64,000 bases of DNA from Pseudo-nitzschia pungens (taxonomy: Eukaryota > Bacillariophyta > Bacillariophyceae > Bacillariales > Bacillariaceae): positions 5,944,501 through 6,008,500 of the forward strand of contig CM074760.1 of NCBI GenBank assembly GCA_037355855.1, written 5' to 3'. The first letter of the stretch is position 1. Each line of letters begins with the position of its first letter. The position numbers were made by a program, and so were the translations under genes. This document shows, piece after piece, positions 1-16,688 of the stretch. The notes beneath the pieces are model-generated. The model saw only the letters and a list, made by a program, of their open reading frames with translations. It had not been told where the DNA came from and searched no databases.

Positions 1-559
1 TCAAATTATTTTTGATGTCACTTATGGACAAAAATCTCAATTAATGAAGGTGCGACCAGTACAGATGCTGAAAAACAACTGTACCGGTATGGTACCGTAC
101 GGTAGAGCTAAAATTAAATTTGGTTAGAATGCTGTACTCCCGGTAAGAGTAATTACCAGTACATGTACGTTAGTACAGTAAGGTTTAACCTTACCTTACT
201 TTATTCAATAACGGTACGGGTGCTAATATGTTGATACTTCTACTAGATACTCATAGTATTTATGATAGATACGAAGTAATTCTTTTCCGCGGTATTTTCG
301 ACTTTGATTGATTCGAATTCTTGGATTGATTGGATTGATTCAATTGCGAAATGAATCAATCAGAGAAGCCCGATGTCTGCCCACTTCTACCGGTACCGGT
401 CTTCTGATTTAGAATACAGCGGGACACCGTAGTAGGAACAAGGAACACTCGAAACTACCGCCTTCTCCATCCAATAGTTGGTGGTTTTCATTACTTGTAT
501 TACTTTTCCCTCTCTCCCATGGTTGTGTCTTCAATCTCCCAACGAACAGAAAAAGTCGC
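1..559. other. Intergenic, GTAC-rich
   Basis: No gene is visible here. The stretch from about 60 to 220 is dense in short words such as TACCGTACGGTA, GGTACCGTAC and GTAAGGTTTAACC, the same vocabulary found in most other intergenic stretches of the window. It ends at the putative 5' leader of the PH-domain gene. Confidence 0.6.
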
Positions 560-2683
560 ATGGAGTTTTTCTTCTGCACTCGGTTCGACACATTTAGAAG
601 CATGGAGAGACTGGACAGCTGTAGTGTCGATTCCTCATCTGACGACGAAGCCAATGGAGGGGGTCTTCAACAGACTTGTTCATCCGATGCAGACGAGTCT
701 TGTTCGGACGATCAGTTTTCTGATTCAGATCACCTCGAAGATCGGCGCGGAAGGCCGGGAAAAGCAATACAACTCCGTCGCTTACCTTATGAAGATCTGT
801 CCGACACACAGGTGACATGCCTCAATTTTGCAATGGAACATCGGATTTTTCTCCGCGCTCTTCTTGGGCTATTGAATGAAAGAGAGAAGACAGCGACTCA
901 AATAGGAATGAATGATCCAAATGTAATAAAATGTGGGCCACTCAAAAAGGTGTCGCACATTCTCTCTGGTGTTTGGAAAATGAAATATGTTGAAATACGC
1001 AGAGGCATGCTAACGTATTTTGAAGACACTGTTTCGGGCGACAAGAACGCATGCTCTTTGCTACAGAAAAACATTCCTTTAGATTCGAACGAAACGAGTT
1101 GCCGAGCCGTTAAAATCCACCGAAATGGCCTAAACATGGTATTGCAAGGAGCAATTTTTGAGCTCAAAGTTGGAAAATTCGGAAGGCTTTGGTTGGCCAG
1201 GTCAAGAGCAGAACGTCGAACATGGATTGAAGCAATCAATGACGCAATGGTTGGAAGGTCTGTTACTCAAGATTCGATAAATGCTCACGGAAAATCTGGA
1301 GCGGTAAACTCACGATCTCCGTACAAGGACGATCTAAAACTCTATCTAAAGGTGAAATCTACATTAAAAAATGCGAAGACGAAAAAAGATTACATCAATG
1401 GATTGGCCAATCTGACTTCTCGAGAACATTTAGATATCCCTGTAAGATGGATCATGGGACAAGTTGATCCAAGTAATGGACGTTCAGAGAGTACTGATCC
1501 AGGTGGGGCGTTTGTAGAGAAGAGCATTAGCAGTGGAATCGATCAGCTGTGGAAAGATTTATCGCGAGATAAAATTAGCATCAATGAAGAGTTGTTCACG
1601 GGTGACAATGGACATGGACCCGAAAAAGTGATTGGTGCTTTGACAAGAAATATTGTTGCTGTCAGCAGGTCCAATTCCAAATACTATCGATATGCTATAC
1701 CGGAATCAAAGGCAGTTGCATATGCGAGAGATATTCTCCTCTCTATAAACCGTACACGAAGTGGTGGTGACTCCTACTTTTGCATAGACACTCTTTCCAG
1801 TAATTCTGATTTGGTGGTTTTGGTACCCAGTTCTCGCGAAGCTGATCCCTTATCGATAACGGTTGAACTTGACGAATCAGAGGGGTTTGCTGATTATAGT
1901 GTCAACGATAACAAGACAGGATGGATACGAACGAGGAACAAAAGTCAAAAATCATGGAGAAAGCGTTTCTTTATTTTGTCGGAGTCCACCCTCAGTTTCT
2001 ACCGGCATGCCACACCTATGCCACACGGCTTTCGAAAACAAATTGGAATTAAGGATGCGACAATATCTGTTGATAGAGCAAAAGATCAACCAGGCTATTA
2101 TGTCGTATCCATTGATCCTAAAGGTAGCTTTAAGGAACGCTACCTTTATTTCAATGGCATTGATAGGGCATTAAGTTGGGCATATGCTCTTGAATATGCG
2201 GCCAAATCTTCGTCGAACAAGAGCCGATTCAGCAAACGAAATCTTCGAGATTCAATGGATAATGTCGAGGCTGAAGGCAGTCACCTTGTTGAACAAGCAA
2301 TGAAACATCACCTCGCGATGCTTGGTTTGGATTCGAACGACAGTGACGATCGATTGGTTCGACTTTCTGCAAAAAAGTTCTCTCGTTTGAGGATATCCGC
2401 TCATGCTTCAACCGAGTACAAACTCTGTACAAACGATCCACAAGGAGATGACGGGGATACTTGGGCTACTTTGACAGCAACCTTTTTGCAAAGATTTCGA
2501 ATCACGGGTGGAAGGATTGTTCGCGGAGAAGAGATTGTCCGTGTCAGTGTTGCCGGATGCTCGGAAGTCGTGGATAAAGGCGAAAGCACCTGCGATAATG
2601 ATTCAAATATAGAAGCGGATGCTCCTTCTTCTTCACCTCGTCGGAAGCTTGGGTTACATAGAAAGAAACGCTCACAAGGCTAG
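560..2683 (+). CDS. Two-PH-domain protein
   Basis: This is a single open frame of 707 codons. A first pleckstrin-homology domain lies at about residues 122-230 (begins IKCGPLKK, ends with the conserved Trp region RTWIEAINDAM). A second lies at about 450-550 (KTGWIRTRNKSQKSWRKRFF, then the C-terminal helix WAYALEYAA). PH domains typically bind phosphoinositides or proteins at membranes, so a signalling or trafficking adaptor is likely. No catalytic domain is visible between or after them. The N-terminus (about 15-60) is acidic and Ser-rich. The first ATG is used, but Met15 at 602 is an equally plausible start. The gene converges on the transporter at 2754-4415, with 70 nt between the two stops. 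The family call is firm; the cellular role is not known. Confidence 0.85.
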   Translation: MEFFFCTRFDTFRSMERLDSCSVDSSSDDEANGGGLQQTCSSDADESCSDDQFSDSDHLEDRRGRPGKAIQLRRLPYEDLSDTQVTCLNFAMEHRIFLRALLGLLNEREKTATQIGMNDPNVIKCGPLKKVSHILSGVWKMKYVEIRRGMLTYFEDTVSGDKNACSLLQKNIPLDSNETSCRAVKIHRNGLNMVLQGAIFELKVGKFGRLWLARSRAERRTWIEAINDAMVGRSVTQDSINAHGKSGAVNSRSPYKDDLKLYLKVKSTLKNAKTKKDYINGLANLTSREHLDIPVRWIMGQVDPSNGRSESTDPGGAFVEKSISSGIDQLWKDLSRDKISINEELFTGDNGHGPEKVIGALTRNIVAVSRSNSKYYRYAIPESKAVAYARDILLSINRTRSGGDSYFCIDTLSSNSDLVVLVPSSREADPLSITVELDESEGFADYSVNDNKTGWIRTRNKSQKSWRKRFFILSESTLSFYRHATPMPHGFRKQIGIKDATISVDRAKDQPGYYVVSIDPKGSFKERYLYFNGIDRALSWAYALEYAAKSSSNKSRFSKRNLRDSMDNVEAEGSHLVEQAMKHHLAMLGLDSNDSDDRLVRLSAKKFSRLRISAHASTEYKLCTNDPQGDDGDTWATLTATFLQRFRITGGRIVRGEEIVRVSVAGCSEVVDKGESTCDNDSNIEADAPSSSPRRKLGLHRKKRSQG

Positions 2684-2753
2684 TGGAACTCAATCGTTGT
2701 AAAGCATTGTGTGAAATTTTAAGCTAAACTTCATTAAGCTATTCTTACAAATT

Positions 2754-4415
2754 TTAGTCAAATTCTTTGCGAGAATCATATAGACTAATGAATGCAAGCC
2801 CACCCAAGACGTAAATGAAGGAGTTGAGACCAAAAACATAGCTCCAGTTTTGGTCTGTTGCATCAAGGATTTTACCTGTGAGATAAACGCCAAAAGTTCC
2901 TACCATCACACTCGGAAGACTTGTGATCGAGTATAGCAGCCCAGTCCATTGTGCTCCCGCCTTCTCTTGATTTGCTGCGCCATAGCCTGCAGCGTTGAAA
3001 GATTGCATTCCTACTGCTGCTGCGAACAGTGTTTGTGCTATCCAAGGCTCTTCCGGTATATTTGAGGCTAATGTGGACAAACAAACCGCAGGTCCCAACA
3101 AACCCACACCCTGAAATATTCGTCTTACACGTGTGATATCAGCATCGGTCGGAATTTCGAGATTTTGGATGACAGAATCTGCAATCTTTCCCGAACTGAG
3201 ACCTCCAATTGCACCGACGATCGACGGCACGACGAGCAATAATGCTGACTCCTTCACATTCAATCCGTACTGCTCCGAATAGAATGTTGGCGTCCATGAC
3301 AAATTGTTATACAGCCCCCAATTATTTGCCGCGTGTGCCAAAAACATAGCCAAAACACCTTTGGATTCTTTAAATTCTTTCCAAGGTGCGGACGACAAAA
3401 TCTGTTTGGCGCTGTCAAAATTTTCCCTTAGGGAAGTTGCGAAGGAAGATTGACCTTCCTTCAAGCCATCGGTTGGTAAGTCCGCAACAGTTGTATCCGG
3501 AGAATCCTTCGCTAGAATAAGCCAGGGAATAAGAAACAGGAGCCCTGCTCCACCGTATAAATAAAAGACGCTTCTCCAATCAGAAAAATAATCGATCACC
3601 TGTGGACTAAGTGAATATGCCATGATCGTCCCAGATTGAAATCCACAATAAACAATGGCCACTGCGAAACTTTTCTTTTCTGGGGCGATCCAACTGGACA
3701 GAAGACGTTGGACAGCTGGAATGACGACAGACTCTGATGCCCCGACGAGAGTTCGAGCACCGAGTAGAAGACCCATGTTCCCTGTACCCACAGAGTATGG
3801 CGTAATGATAGTCCCCGCGCTCCACAAACAAATCCCAACAGCCATTATGGCACGCGGAGACAATCTCGATAGCAACAATCCAGCCGGTAGAATCCCTAGC
3901 CCGTACCCCACACTGAAAAACGAAGATATCGAACCTTTTACCGTGTCCGAAATCGCCATCTCTTGAGACATTGGTACGAGTGCAACACTCATCGCAACTC
4001 GATCGAGAGAACAAAGAGATCCAACGATGAATATCAAGATCATCATCGTTCTTGCAATCGCGTTTTTTTCATCTTCAGTGATTTCTGTAGAAACTGATCT
4101 TTTGGTTCCATCGTCAAATACAGAAATGGCATTCTTTTGGCTGATAACGTTGGAATCATTCTCGTCGGGGGCAGGAAAAAAGGAAGCTTTCAGTGTCGCT
4201 ATTGGTGAGGATGTTGTCGTTTCGTTTTCACTTTCTTGCTTCACAAACAATTGGGTTTCAAATCTACCCGTTCTCCTTCGTTTCTGAACAATGTATTTCG
4301 GACCTTGCACTACATGCCGATGATGAGAGATAGAAAATGACGAAGATTCAGAGCAGAGCGCACTCCAAAGCAACAGATTGAAGTGGAAGCAGATCCCCGG
4401 TTGTAGACGTAACAT
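2754..4415 (-). CDS. MFS anion transporter, SLC17/PHT4-like
   Basis: The 553-residue protein has about twelve hydrophobic segments starting near residue 130. The first loop-helix region (SLDRVAMSVALVPMSQEM, then FFSVGYGLGILPAGLLLSR) is typical of the SLC17/PHT4 branch of the major facilitator superfamily, which moves inorganic phosphate or organic anions. A hydrophobic N-terminus (GICFHFNLLLWSALCSESSS) followed by a basic, Ser-rich stretch to about residue 110 suggests a signal peptide plus transit region, so a plastid envelope location is plausible. Substrate cannot be read from sequence; phosphate, ascorbate or another anion are all possible. It has no introns. It is convergent with the PH-domain gene and followed upstream by a 960-nt AT-rich gap. 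Confidence 0.8.
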   Translation of the reverse strand: MLRLQPGICFHFNLLLWSALCSESSSFSISHHRHVVQGPKYIVQKRRRTGRFETQLFVKQESENETTTSSPIATLKASFFPAPDENDSNVISQKNAISVFDDGTKRSVSTEITEDEKNAIARTMMILIFIVGSLCSLDRVAMSVALVPMSQEMAISDTVKGSISSFFSVGYGLGILPAGLLLSRLSPRAIMAVGICLWSAGTIITPYSVGTGNMGLLLGARTLVGASESVVIPAVQRLLSSWIAPEKKSFAVAIVYCGFQSGTIMAYSLSPQVIDYFSDWRSVFYLYGGAGLLFLIPWLILAKDSPDTTVADLPTDGLKEGQSSFATSLRENFDSAKQILSSAPWKEFKESKGVLAMFLAHAANNWGLYNNLSWTPTFYSEQYGLNVKESALLLVVPSIVGAIGGLSSGKIADSVIQNLEIPTDADITRVRRIFQGVGLLGPAVCLSTLASNIPEEPWIAQTLFAAAVGMQSFNAAGYGAANQEKAGAQWTGLLYSITSLPSVMVGTFGVYLTGKILDATDQNWSYVFGLNSFIYVLGGLAFISLYDSRKEFD

Positions 4416-5375
4416 TTTGAGGTTGAAGTAGAGTGGGTTGCTGAGAATTCCTCCTAATATTCGTTGTCACCCATTGCCAGTATCGTCAATTTTATGTTGC
4501 CACCAGATCAATACCCAAGATTCGGATGATGAAAGGTTTTTCTTTCAAAATTGGTAACGTCAATGCTTCTGAACGGTATCGTCATGAATCGCTTTTCCTC
4601 GTACGGTACAAGTGCTTCTGCATCCGAAGAGACGAATCTGTAATTCTGCGAGTCCACAACGTGCCGGTTACAGGATTCGTCTCTTACTGCCGTGCCGAGC
4701 AGCAGCTGCTGGGAAAAGTTGAGATTTTTCTTTGTCTTACGTGGTACATACGGACAGGGAAGTTCATAACCTTCCCATTCTCTAGATTCAAGATAGTACC
4801 CGTAAGGTACCGTGATGGTTACGTAGTAGTTAATGCATGAAGGTAAAAAAAATGTACGTACTTCGTACCATACAGTACGAGTACGTGGTCCCACTTTTTT
4901 TCAGAGCCCGTTCCGGTCATTACTCGTAACAGGTAAGATTAATTTTAACTTACTACGACTAAGGTTACGAGAGAAAATGTTTTTTTGTCAACGCGTCGAA
5001 GTACGGTAACCTTATTACTAGTACGAAGTTCTGAAATTGGAAATCCTACCACCAATTGACCAGAGTTTGATGTGGTGCAGTGTGACTTTCATAACTCACG
5101 TTAACAGATGCCTCACATGGTATGTATCGTAGCACCCAAATCCTCTTCCGATTCAATTGTCTCGCAGTACTGGTACCAGAAGGAAAGACACCATGTAGAC
5201 TTCCTCTTGTTACTAACAAAGTAGTGCAACATTCTCAAATATTAGTAGTATTATTGGTCTAGAATTCTATTGAGTTGGCAAGACTAGGGATATAACTTGA
5301 TTCCCTACGAGTTGCATTTGTTGCATTTTTCAATGCACCCTTACAAATGAAACTATGGATCCTCTCTCGGTAAAC
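4416..5375. other. Intergenic, GTAC-rich
   Basis: No convincing gene is seen. Two overlapping frames of about 100-130 codons on opposite strands (4508-4894) have no recognisable domain and run through repetitive words (CGTACGGTACAAG, GTAAGGTACCGTG), so they are probably chance. This gap separates the transporter promoter from the 3' end of the ISWI gene. Confidence 0.55.
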
Positions 5376-10099
<4,724 letters not shown>

Positions 10100-11451
10100 G
10101 CTTTCGTGTCGTGTCGTGTCGTATCTTTTCTTGTCGTCGGATGGATTAGATTCTGAATTATATTCTAATTGTATTAGATAGATGGGGTTGTGTTGGTTGT
10201 TCTTGTTTGTCACAGTGACAAAGAATTCCTCGGTGTGCGTCGGCTAGTGATTGTGGTGGCTGTCACTGCGGTGCGCTCGTTTGGTCGTTTTCTTCCAATC
10301 GGATCGGTAAGATTTACTGTATTTACTAAAGCACGGTACGAGTATGAGTAAGTTAATTTCGACTTCTGCTCCCGCCTCATGCAAAGTACGAAGTCTGCGA
10401 ATGCGAATCATCCACTCGTACTCGGAAGGTTAAGTTACTCGTAACTACTCGTATTTTGTACTCCTCCCTGCTCGTTACAATGACGGCCTTGCGGGGCCGT
10501 GGTGCGCCCGAACCTTTTTCGTGCCGGTAAACTCGTAATTGGTAGTCATCTACCGTACGGACAAGCACCATGTTAATGTCACAAATTCCCATGCGTTCCC
10601 CCATTCTCATTTGTTTTGCGGATGATAGTAACGTAAGGTTATGGTACATTGTACGAGGACTGGTACCGTCAGTCAGGTTACTCGTAGTTAGACACATCAC
10701 GGCAAGTGTTGCGTCGATTGTTTTGTGGCGCGCAAAGAAGCGCTATTTTGGGCGCGGTTTTTTTGGATGACACGGTGACGGTAGGACGCAAGACCGAATG
10801 TCACTTTCTTTGTATATACTTGTTATATGTACGTACCTACGGTATGCTATGGATTGATTCTGCGGTTTCGGTACAAAAATAACGGCCGTGCACATGTCAA
10901 GAGCGAGGTATGCGGTACTGGTACAAATCCTACACAAGGACTCAGCACACAAGATGATAAGAACCCCCCATAGCACACTTTAACTAAGCCTCCTGCTGAC
11001 CACATTTTGATATATTATGATGCTGCAGTAACCTTACTCGTAACCTTAATCTTACCTGGTATCACTTCTCACCAAAACAGATCAAAAAACAATAGAAAAG
11101 CAATGAAAACTCGGCCTCTATCCTGATTTCAAAAAACTGCAGTAGCCAACCCCAGCGAGCGAGCGAGAGAACAGAACGAAAGACCAGCGAGCCCTTCAAA
11201 TAATAGAGTAGAGCTTTCTCTCGCGAGCGAAGCAGCTCTATCGCATAATCCAAATGTTCCGAGGGATTGCCACCGAGAGTTTTGGGGTTCTGTGACCAAT
11301 CGGAAACTCGACTTGTGCGGACGACTCGAGTGCACGGAGCAGTGATGAACCGATAGGTTTGTGAATAACGCAACACGAAACACAACACAAGACAACGCAA
11401 CACGGTTTCGAGCTACGAATACGAACAACAGCACGGAAAGATACGACACGA
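10100..11451. other. Intergenic between ISWI and the sulfotransferase
   Basis: This 1.35-kb stretch lies between two divergent genes and so holds both promoters. I see no coding domain. GTAC/GGTTACTCGTA words cluster at 10310-10720. A GC-richer part (11140-11450) precedes the sulfotransferase start and has CACGAAACACAACACAAGACAA-like low-complexity sequence. Confidence 0.55.
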
Positions 11452-13045
11452 ATGCCACCGCCGGCGGGCATTTCGTCCGTACTCCGGGGGCGCCGGAGTC
11501 ACGGCCATCGTCTCGTCGTCCTGCTCTTGGGATTGTCCTGCTACAGCTGGATCGCCGCACGCCTGGCATCGAGGGAGGTTGTTCTGTGGGAAGCACGGGA
11601 GGATTCGGGGCACCACGGTCCCCCGGTTCTCTCTCAACCAAAAGCGTCCGTGGTCCCGTACACAAGCACCAACGAAAACGGAAACTCGACGAGGGCGCCA
11701 GTGCTGGTGGAGGGTGCTCTCCACGACGAGGATCATGATCCGCACCGCCATCCCAATTTTACATTTGGATTTCCGCTGTGCCTCGTTCACGTGGGCAAGA
11801 CGGCCGGATCTAGCGTTTCGTGCGGACTCGGACTGATGTACGCCAACTGTGGTACGTACTGACTTGCGTTTCCACGCAAGAACCGCGGTGTAGAGGCCGG
11901 AACAAGCAGTCCATTCACACACAGAGACACGCAGAGAGACAGAGAGAGACCGTGGATCCGGAATCGAAAGCTCGATATTGTGCTCACGATTCGTTCTGTT
12001 TATTTGTTTTTGTTTGTGTGTGTGTGAACATGTTTATGTTTCTTTGTGTGTGGCTTTATCAATCTCGATACCATCAGAGGGGATGCCCCGACAGCCACCG
12101 GTGCCGCACGTGGATTATTTTCACATGAGAAAAAACAATTGCCGTCGCAATACGAACAACAACAACAACAACAATAACAACGAGGTCCAATCTAGGAATA
12201 CAGCCACATTCCTAATGACGGTACGTAACCCCCTGACCCGGATCCGGTCCTGGTTCGACTTTGAAAAGGACCGGCTTCCCACGCGCAGGAACAAACAGGA
12301 CGAACAACGGTTGCGGTGGAAGAGGGGGATGTTGTTTGCGGAATGCTACGACGACTTTGTGGAACTGATCACCAAGGGGCTGGAACCCCTGCCGGCATCG
12401 CCGGACAATCACAGTAACAACGACAACGACGGCTACATAGTCTCGGCGGAACGACCCGTCAACATGACGTGTGCGGAACGAGCCTGGGCCGCGGTGTTGG
12501 GGGTTCGGGAATTTTCCTACCACGAGTGGTACAATTACGAACACTACTGGACGGCACTCCAACCGGACTTGAGCGGACGTCGGAAGGACTCGAACGCATC
12601 GACGCCGTCGCCATCGCTGTTGGTCCTTCGGACCGAGCACCTGGCCGAAGATTGGTCGAAACTCTCCACGGAGCCGCTCTTTCGACGGGTCAACCGGGGT
12701 CCGCGTGGCGTCGACGCTCCGATGGCCCAGACCGCTTCGCACACAACGCATTCCGCCCCTACGGATGATTCGAAACGGTTCTGGACCAATCTCTGTCGCG
12801 CCATGTGCCCGGAACTCAAGGTGTACCAGACGATACTCCAAACTGCCGACAATCTGGAGGCATCGGACGTGGAAGAATCCATGCGGGAGATTTCGGCGTT
12901 GTGTCCCAAATACCAGGACAACGGCGGAAGCACTAGCGATAGCAGTAGCGGTTGCCCCGGCATTCCGCGGTTTCCGTTGCTCAAGGTGCCCCGACGAAAG
13001 TACCACGCAGAAACGAAAAAACGCTTGTTTGCCATTGGACGATGA
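11452..13045 (+). CDS. Golgi-type sulfotransferase (type II membrane protein)
   Basis: There are two exons, 11452-11851 and 12078-13045, joined in phase 1 (TGT G / AG GGG), giving 455 residues. The short basic N-terminus and one hydrophobic anchor (about residues 20-38, RLVVLLLGLSCYSWIAARL) fit a Golgi type II enzyme. The PAPS-binding 5'-phosphosulfate loop is HVGKTAGSSV (about 113-122), and the 3'-phosphate motif TVRNPLTRIRSWF lies about 40 residues into exon 2, after an Asn-rich run. PAPS-dependent enzymes of this type sulfate carbohydrates or proteins, plausible for the sulfated polysaccharides of a diatom. The acceptor substrate is not predictable. The intron (226 nt) is T/GT-rich. Base composition is GC-rich like the 5' half of ISWI. 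A long open frame on the opposite strand (12212-13174) is a shadow of this GC-rich exon. Confidence 0.78.
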
Positions 13046-13942
13046 ATGGAGTTTGTTCCACTGTTGAAATGGTAGCAATCGTATGCAAGTTGGCAAAATC
13101 TGGTACCTTGATGGTTGTACGTTGCATGGGAGGTAAGTTACGCGCAACCTTACTCGTGCGGATAACCAGACCAAGCTCTCATTTTCGACACAGAGATGGT
13201 ACGGTAACCCGCTTCCAGCTCAAATTTTCCTCCTTGGAAACTTGGGTGCACCTCAGTTTACAGAAAATCAAAACAATCACGAAACTGATGGAATAACTGT
13301 AGAAACTTCTCTTAAAAACAAAAATAGCTGACCTTTTTTCTGACATCATCAGTCATGATACGGTACCTGGTGGGGTAAATTGAGAAGTCCAAACTTCCTC
13401 CGTTGGCTAGGAACCACCTTTCCTTAGGTTATAACGCATCCCAGCTGCTGATTCATGTTCACCATCTTGTTTTATTATTGCTCGATTCGTTCCCTTTTAA
13501 ATTCCCGAGTCGCATTTTGTCTCATTTCTTCACCTGTTCAATACCACTTGTTATGTGATTTATCGCTCTTTTTCGTGATTTCTGTCACGCGACCTGTTTA
13601 CACAGTTAAACTTCCTAACTTACAGCAGCCACCTCTCGGAGTCTCTCTGGAATTGTAGTTCTTTTTCGCTTCGTTTCGAATGATGATGATTCATTTACAT
13701 TCAAAATCAAACATGCTACCGGTATTGAATACAGTCGTACAAAAAAACGCGTACAAGTAGTAAGTTACTTGTAAGTTACCGACACCAAAAAACAATAATT
13801 ATCGTTCGATCATCCAACGCACCAATAGTAGCAGGTAGTAGACGCAAACACACTGTGATTAGCATGTGACGTGACACCACCACTGTCTGCAATCAGCACA
13901 TAGCACACGATACAAGATCACAGTTGATCGACGACTGCAAAC
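13046..13942. other. Intergenic, no gene seen
   Basis: AT-rich. GTAC-type words occur at 13110-13210 and 13720-13790. It holds the 3' region of the sulfotransferase gene and the promoter of the SPRY gene. Short frames at 13455-13658 show no domain. Confidence 0.55.
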
Positions 13943-16462
13943 ATGGAAGATAACCAGCTCTATCATCAACAGCAACCCGGCGAGAGCACGAGTAGTTCGA
14001 GTCGTTCGTCGGACTGTCACAACCATGAAAACGGTGAAGAAAAGGCAGAAAAGGAAAGAATCATTCGAACCATGGCCAATTTCATGGCGTTATTGGCTGA
14101 TATGTCTGACGCGAACAGTCCATACGACAAAGATGCCGAGAGCTATGAAAGACTCAATTTCGAAAGAGAGAAAAGAAGTCCTACTAGAACGACGGAATGG
14201 AACCAAACCACAAGAAAAAGGCGCCTGCCTACACGGACATTACCATCCACCAGTTGTACTCCAGAGCGAGAAATTCCAAGCTCGTCACAAGAAACATCGG
14301 AGTCAGTGCTGTTCTTGCCACTAGGAACAACGGAAAGCATAACGTTTGATAGCTCTGCCCCCGGACTGATTGAAATATCACCGGATGTAGATTTTGCTTT
14401 CAACAATACATATCCCTTGCATCAATGCTCACAACAAACACAACAACAGACGGGCAACGAGGCCAAGAACGAACCCATCAGTCAGGAGGAGCGGTTTTGC
14501 CGGTCTCGTTCTTGGGCGAAGCAGAAATTGGCATCCGTGATTTTCTCACACCCTGGATCTTTGCGCAGTTTCTGTGTTGAAGCTTATCAAGCGGCTAGAG
14601 AACAAAGTTTGTCAACCAATCAGGAAACAGACCCACACATTGACACCGAAACCAACCAGGCACTACAAATACACCAAATACCCAGAAGTATTCTGTGCAA
14701 CAGCGTACTTTTGTCCATCACATTGGAAAGTTGGAACGCCTGTCTCGATTTAACTTTGGACGTTAGCTTTGCAACGGTTCGGGTCACTGCAATGGCATTG
14801 CATGTTTCTGTCTGCAATGCAGTCAACGTTTGGGAGGGAGTGACTCGGTTCAACCCTGTGAACTTCGCCTCCAGGGTATTTACGAGGCCGTTCAACATGA
14901 TGGGGAAGACTACAGAAGTGGTTGTCTCTGGGATTCAGTCAGTGGCTACCGGAGTTGGTTCTGCAAGTTCCATCGCTCTGCATCGGCTTTCTGCAAAGAA
15001 TCGCTCACCTCTGTCGAGTGGTTTGGCCTATGGGTCCCAAGGGAATCTACGTCGCATGCGATCTCCGATCAAGAAATCCGTCAATGAGAAATTACTGAGA
15101 AAACTCAATAATCTGAATTCAACTGCACCGGTTGTTTCCTACACAGAGCTGGACGATGATAACGGCTTGTCGAGGCATGCAAAGAGCAGAGTTCAGAGAA
15201 TGATGCATTACGATGTCAGTCTAAGACCATTTGTAGCAACCGTAAAGTTACAGGAGTCCTTCAAGAAACAGTCGGCAACAGGTGGGAACTTTGATGACGA
15301 TGAAGATGCAACTTCGACGACTTCTTCGCCGCTCGAAGGTCCATTCATGTGCACACCACAATCCTTTCCTCCCACGCCGGCCTCACGCGCGCACGTTTTG
15401 AAAAGGGGGAGTAGATTTGCAGATGATGTTGTCTTCTTAGCGAGAGATCAGCTTCGTGTCCACGACGGACTAGAAAGCAGCAATGAACGAACGAGAGAAA
15501 TGGCACAAGCGCTAACCCACGGCAAGAGATTGGCTGTTTTCGATGCAGATGATGCTAGCGCGGGTATCGAGCTAAGTTGTGGCCAACACGGTAAGAATAT
15601 GAATGCCGCGTGGATCGTTTCAAATCATTCTTTGTTCCTGACCAGATTCTCTCACGCTGTTTCTCTGTCCCTGATCTCAGTGGCGACTAAAGTTGGTCCC
15701 CTTCTTTATTGTTCCTTGCGGTCGATGGTGCCAATCCTCCGAAATTGTTTTGTATACTTTGAGATGACAGTACTTGGACGTTCAGGAGGAGTACTTCAAA
15801 CGGGAATGGCGACATTGTCATTTGGTTTGTCGACGAAAGAAATGCCCACGGACACATTAGTTGGAGCATGGAAAGGAAGTGTCGGCCTGTGTACAACAGG
15901 TCAGATTTTGATATCCGGGCAGTGGTGTAGCGCAGGTCCAGATCCAACCCTCAATTCATTTGGAGATCAAGAGACTGTCGGCTGTCTTGTGTGCCTCGAT
16001 GATAGCAGTGCGTTTGAGACTTGGGATGGGGTCATGATCACAGCTACCGTTACGTTCAACATCAATGGACGGATCATCAGCCCTCATGTACCCAGCCTTC
16101 CTATCACTGGATTCGACCAACATCCTCCTGCATCTGCACAACCAAATCCTTCAGTCGGAACGGTTCCTCCTGCATTTACACTTCCCCTTCTCGTACCGGC
16201 CGAAGAAGAATTGTACCCCACTTTGACCCTTCACTCACCGGGTACATCAGTGATGTGCAGGTAAGAAATCATTCTTTCGTTGAAGCCAAAGCGTCACGTG
16301 TCATATTATTTTGCATTTGTTTTCTGACAGGACGCTTTTTGAATGCAATTTAGGTTTAGTGCAGGAGATGTAGTTGCACGGTCTCGGGATGAAATCGGAG
16401 CTCCAAAGAACGTCCCTGTGTACACAGTTGATGGGAGCCTCGTCTTTGTTGGAGAGGAGTAG
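13943..16462 (+). CDS. SPRY-domain protein
   Basis: Exon 1 is 13943-16260 and exon 2 16354-16462, with a 93-nt GT-AG intron that splits an Arg codon (AG/G). The product is 808 residues. The C-terminal third is a SPRY fold: SFGLSTKEMPTDTLVGAWKG, then GCLVCLDDSS, then the signature YPTLTLHSPG near residue 765. Exon 2 supplies the last strand (FSAGDVVARS). SPRY domains are protein-interaction modules (RanBPM, ASH2L, TRIM proteins). The N-terminal two thirds are Ser/Gln-rich with no domain I recognise. There are two hydrophobic patches near 250 and 560, so membrane association cannot be excluded. The gene ends 226 nt from the convergent sigma-factor gene. The SPRY call is good; partners are unknown. 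Confidence 0.78.
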
Positions 16463-16688
16463 CGATACAAACATCTCTAAAATTATGGATTAAGAAGCTA
16501 TTTTCTAGTTATAGAATTTCAATGGAACCTCGTCTGTTCGGGTGTTTTATAAAGATTAATAAACAATACAAGTTCAAGATTGACGTAATCGTTTCAATTT
16601 TATAGAAGGAGTTTCTAATATTTAGTATCATAGTTGTTACACTAGTATGTACATTCGGCAAAGTTCTAATCGTGAACTTGTGAATCAA

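Noticed and set aside
4508..4894. Overlapping small frames on both strands
   Set aside because: Both translate the same repetitive intergenic words and neither shows a domain or signal.
12212..13174. 320-codon minus-strand frame over the sulfotransferase exon
   Set aside because: Shadow of a GC-rich exon; no domain, and the sulfotransferase motifs are on the other strand.
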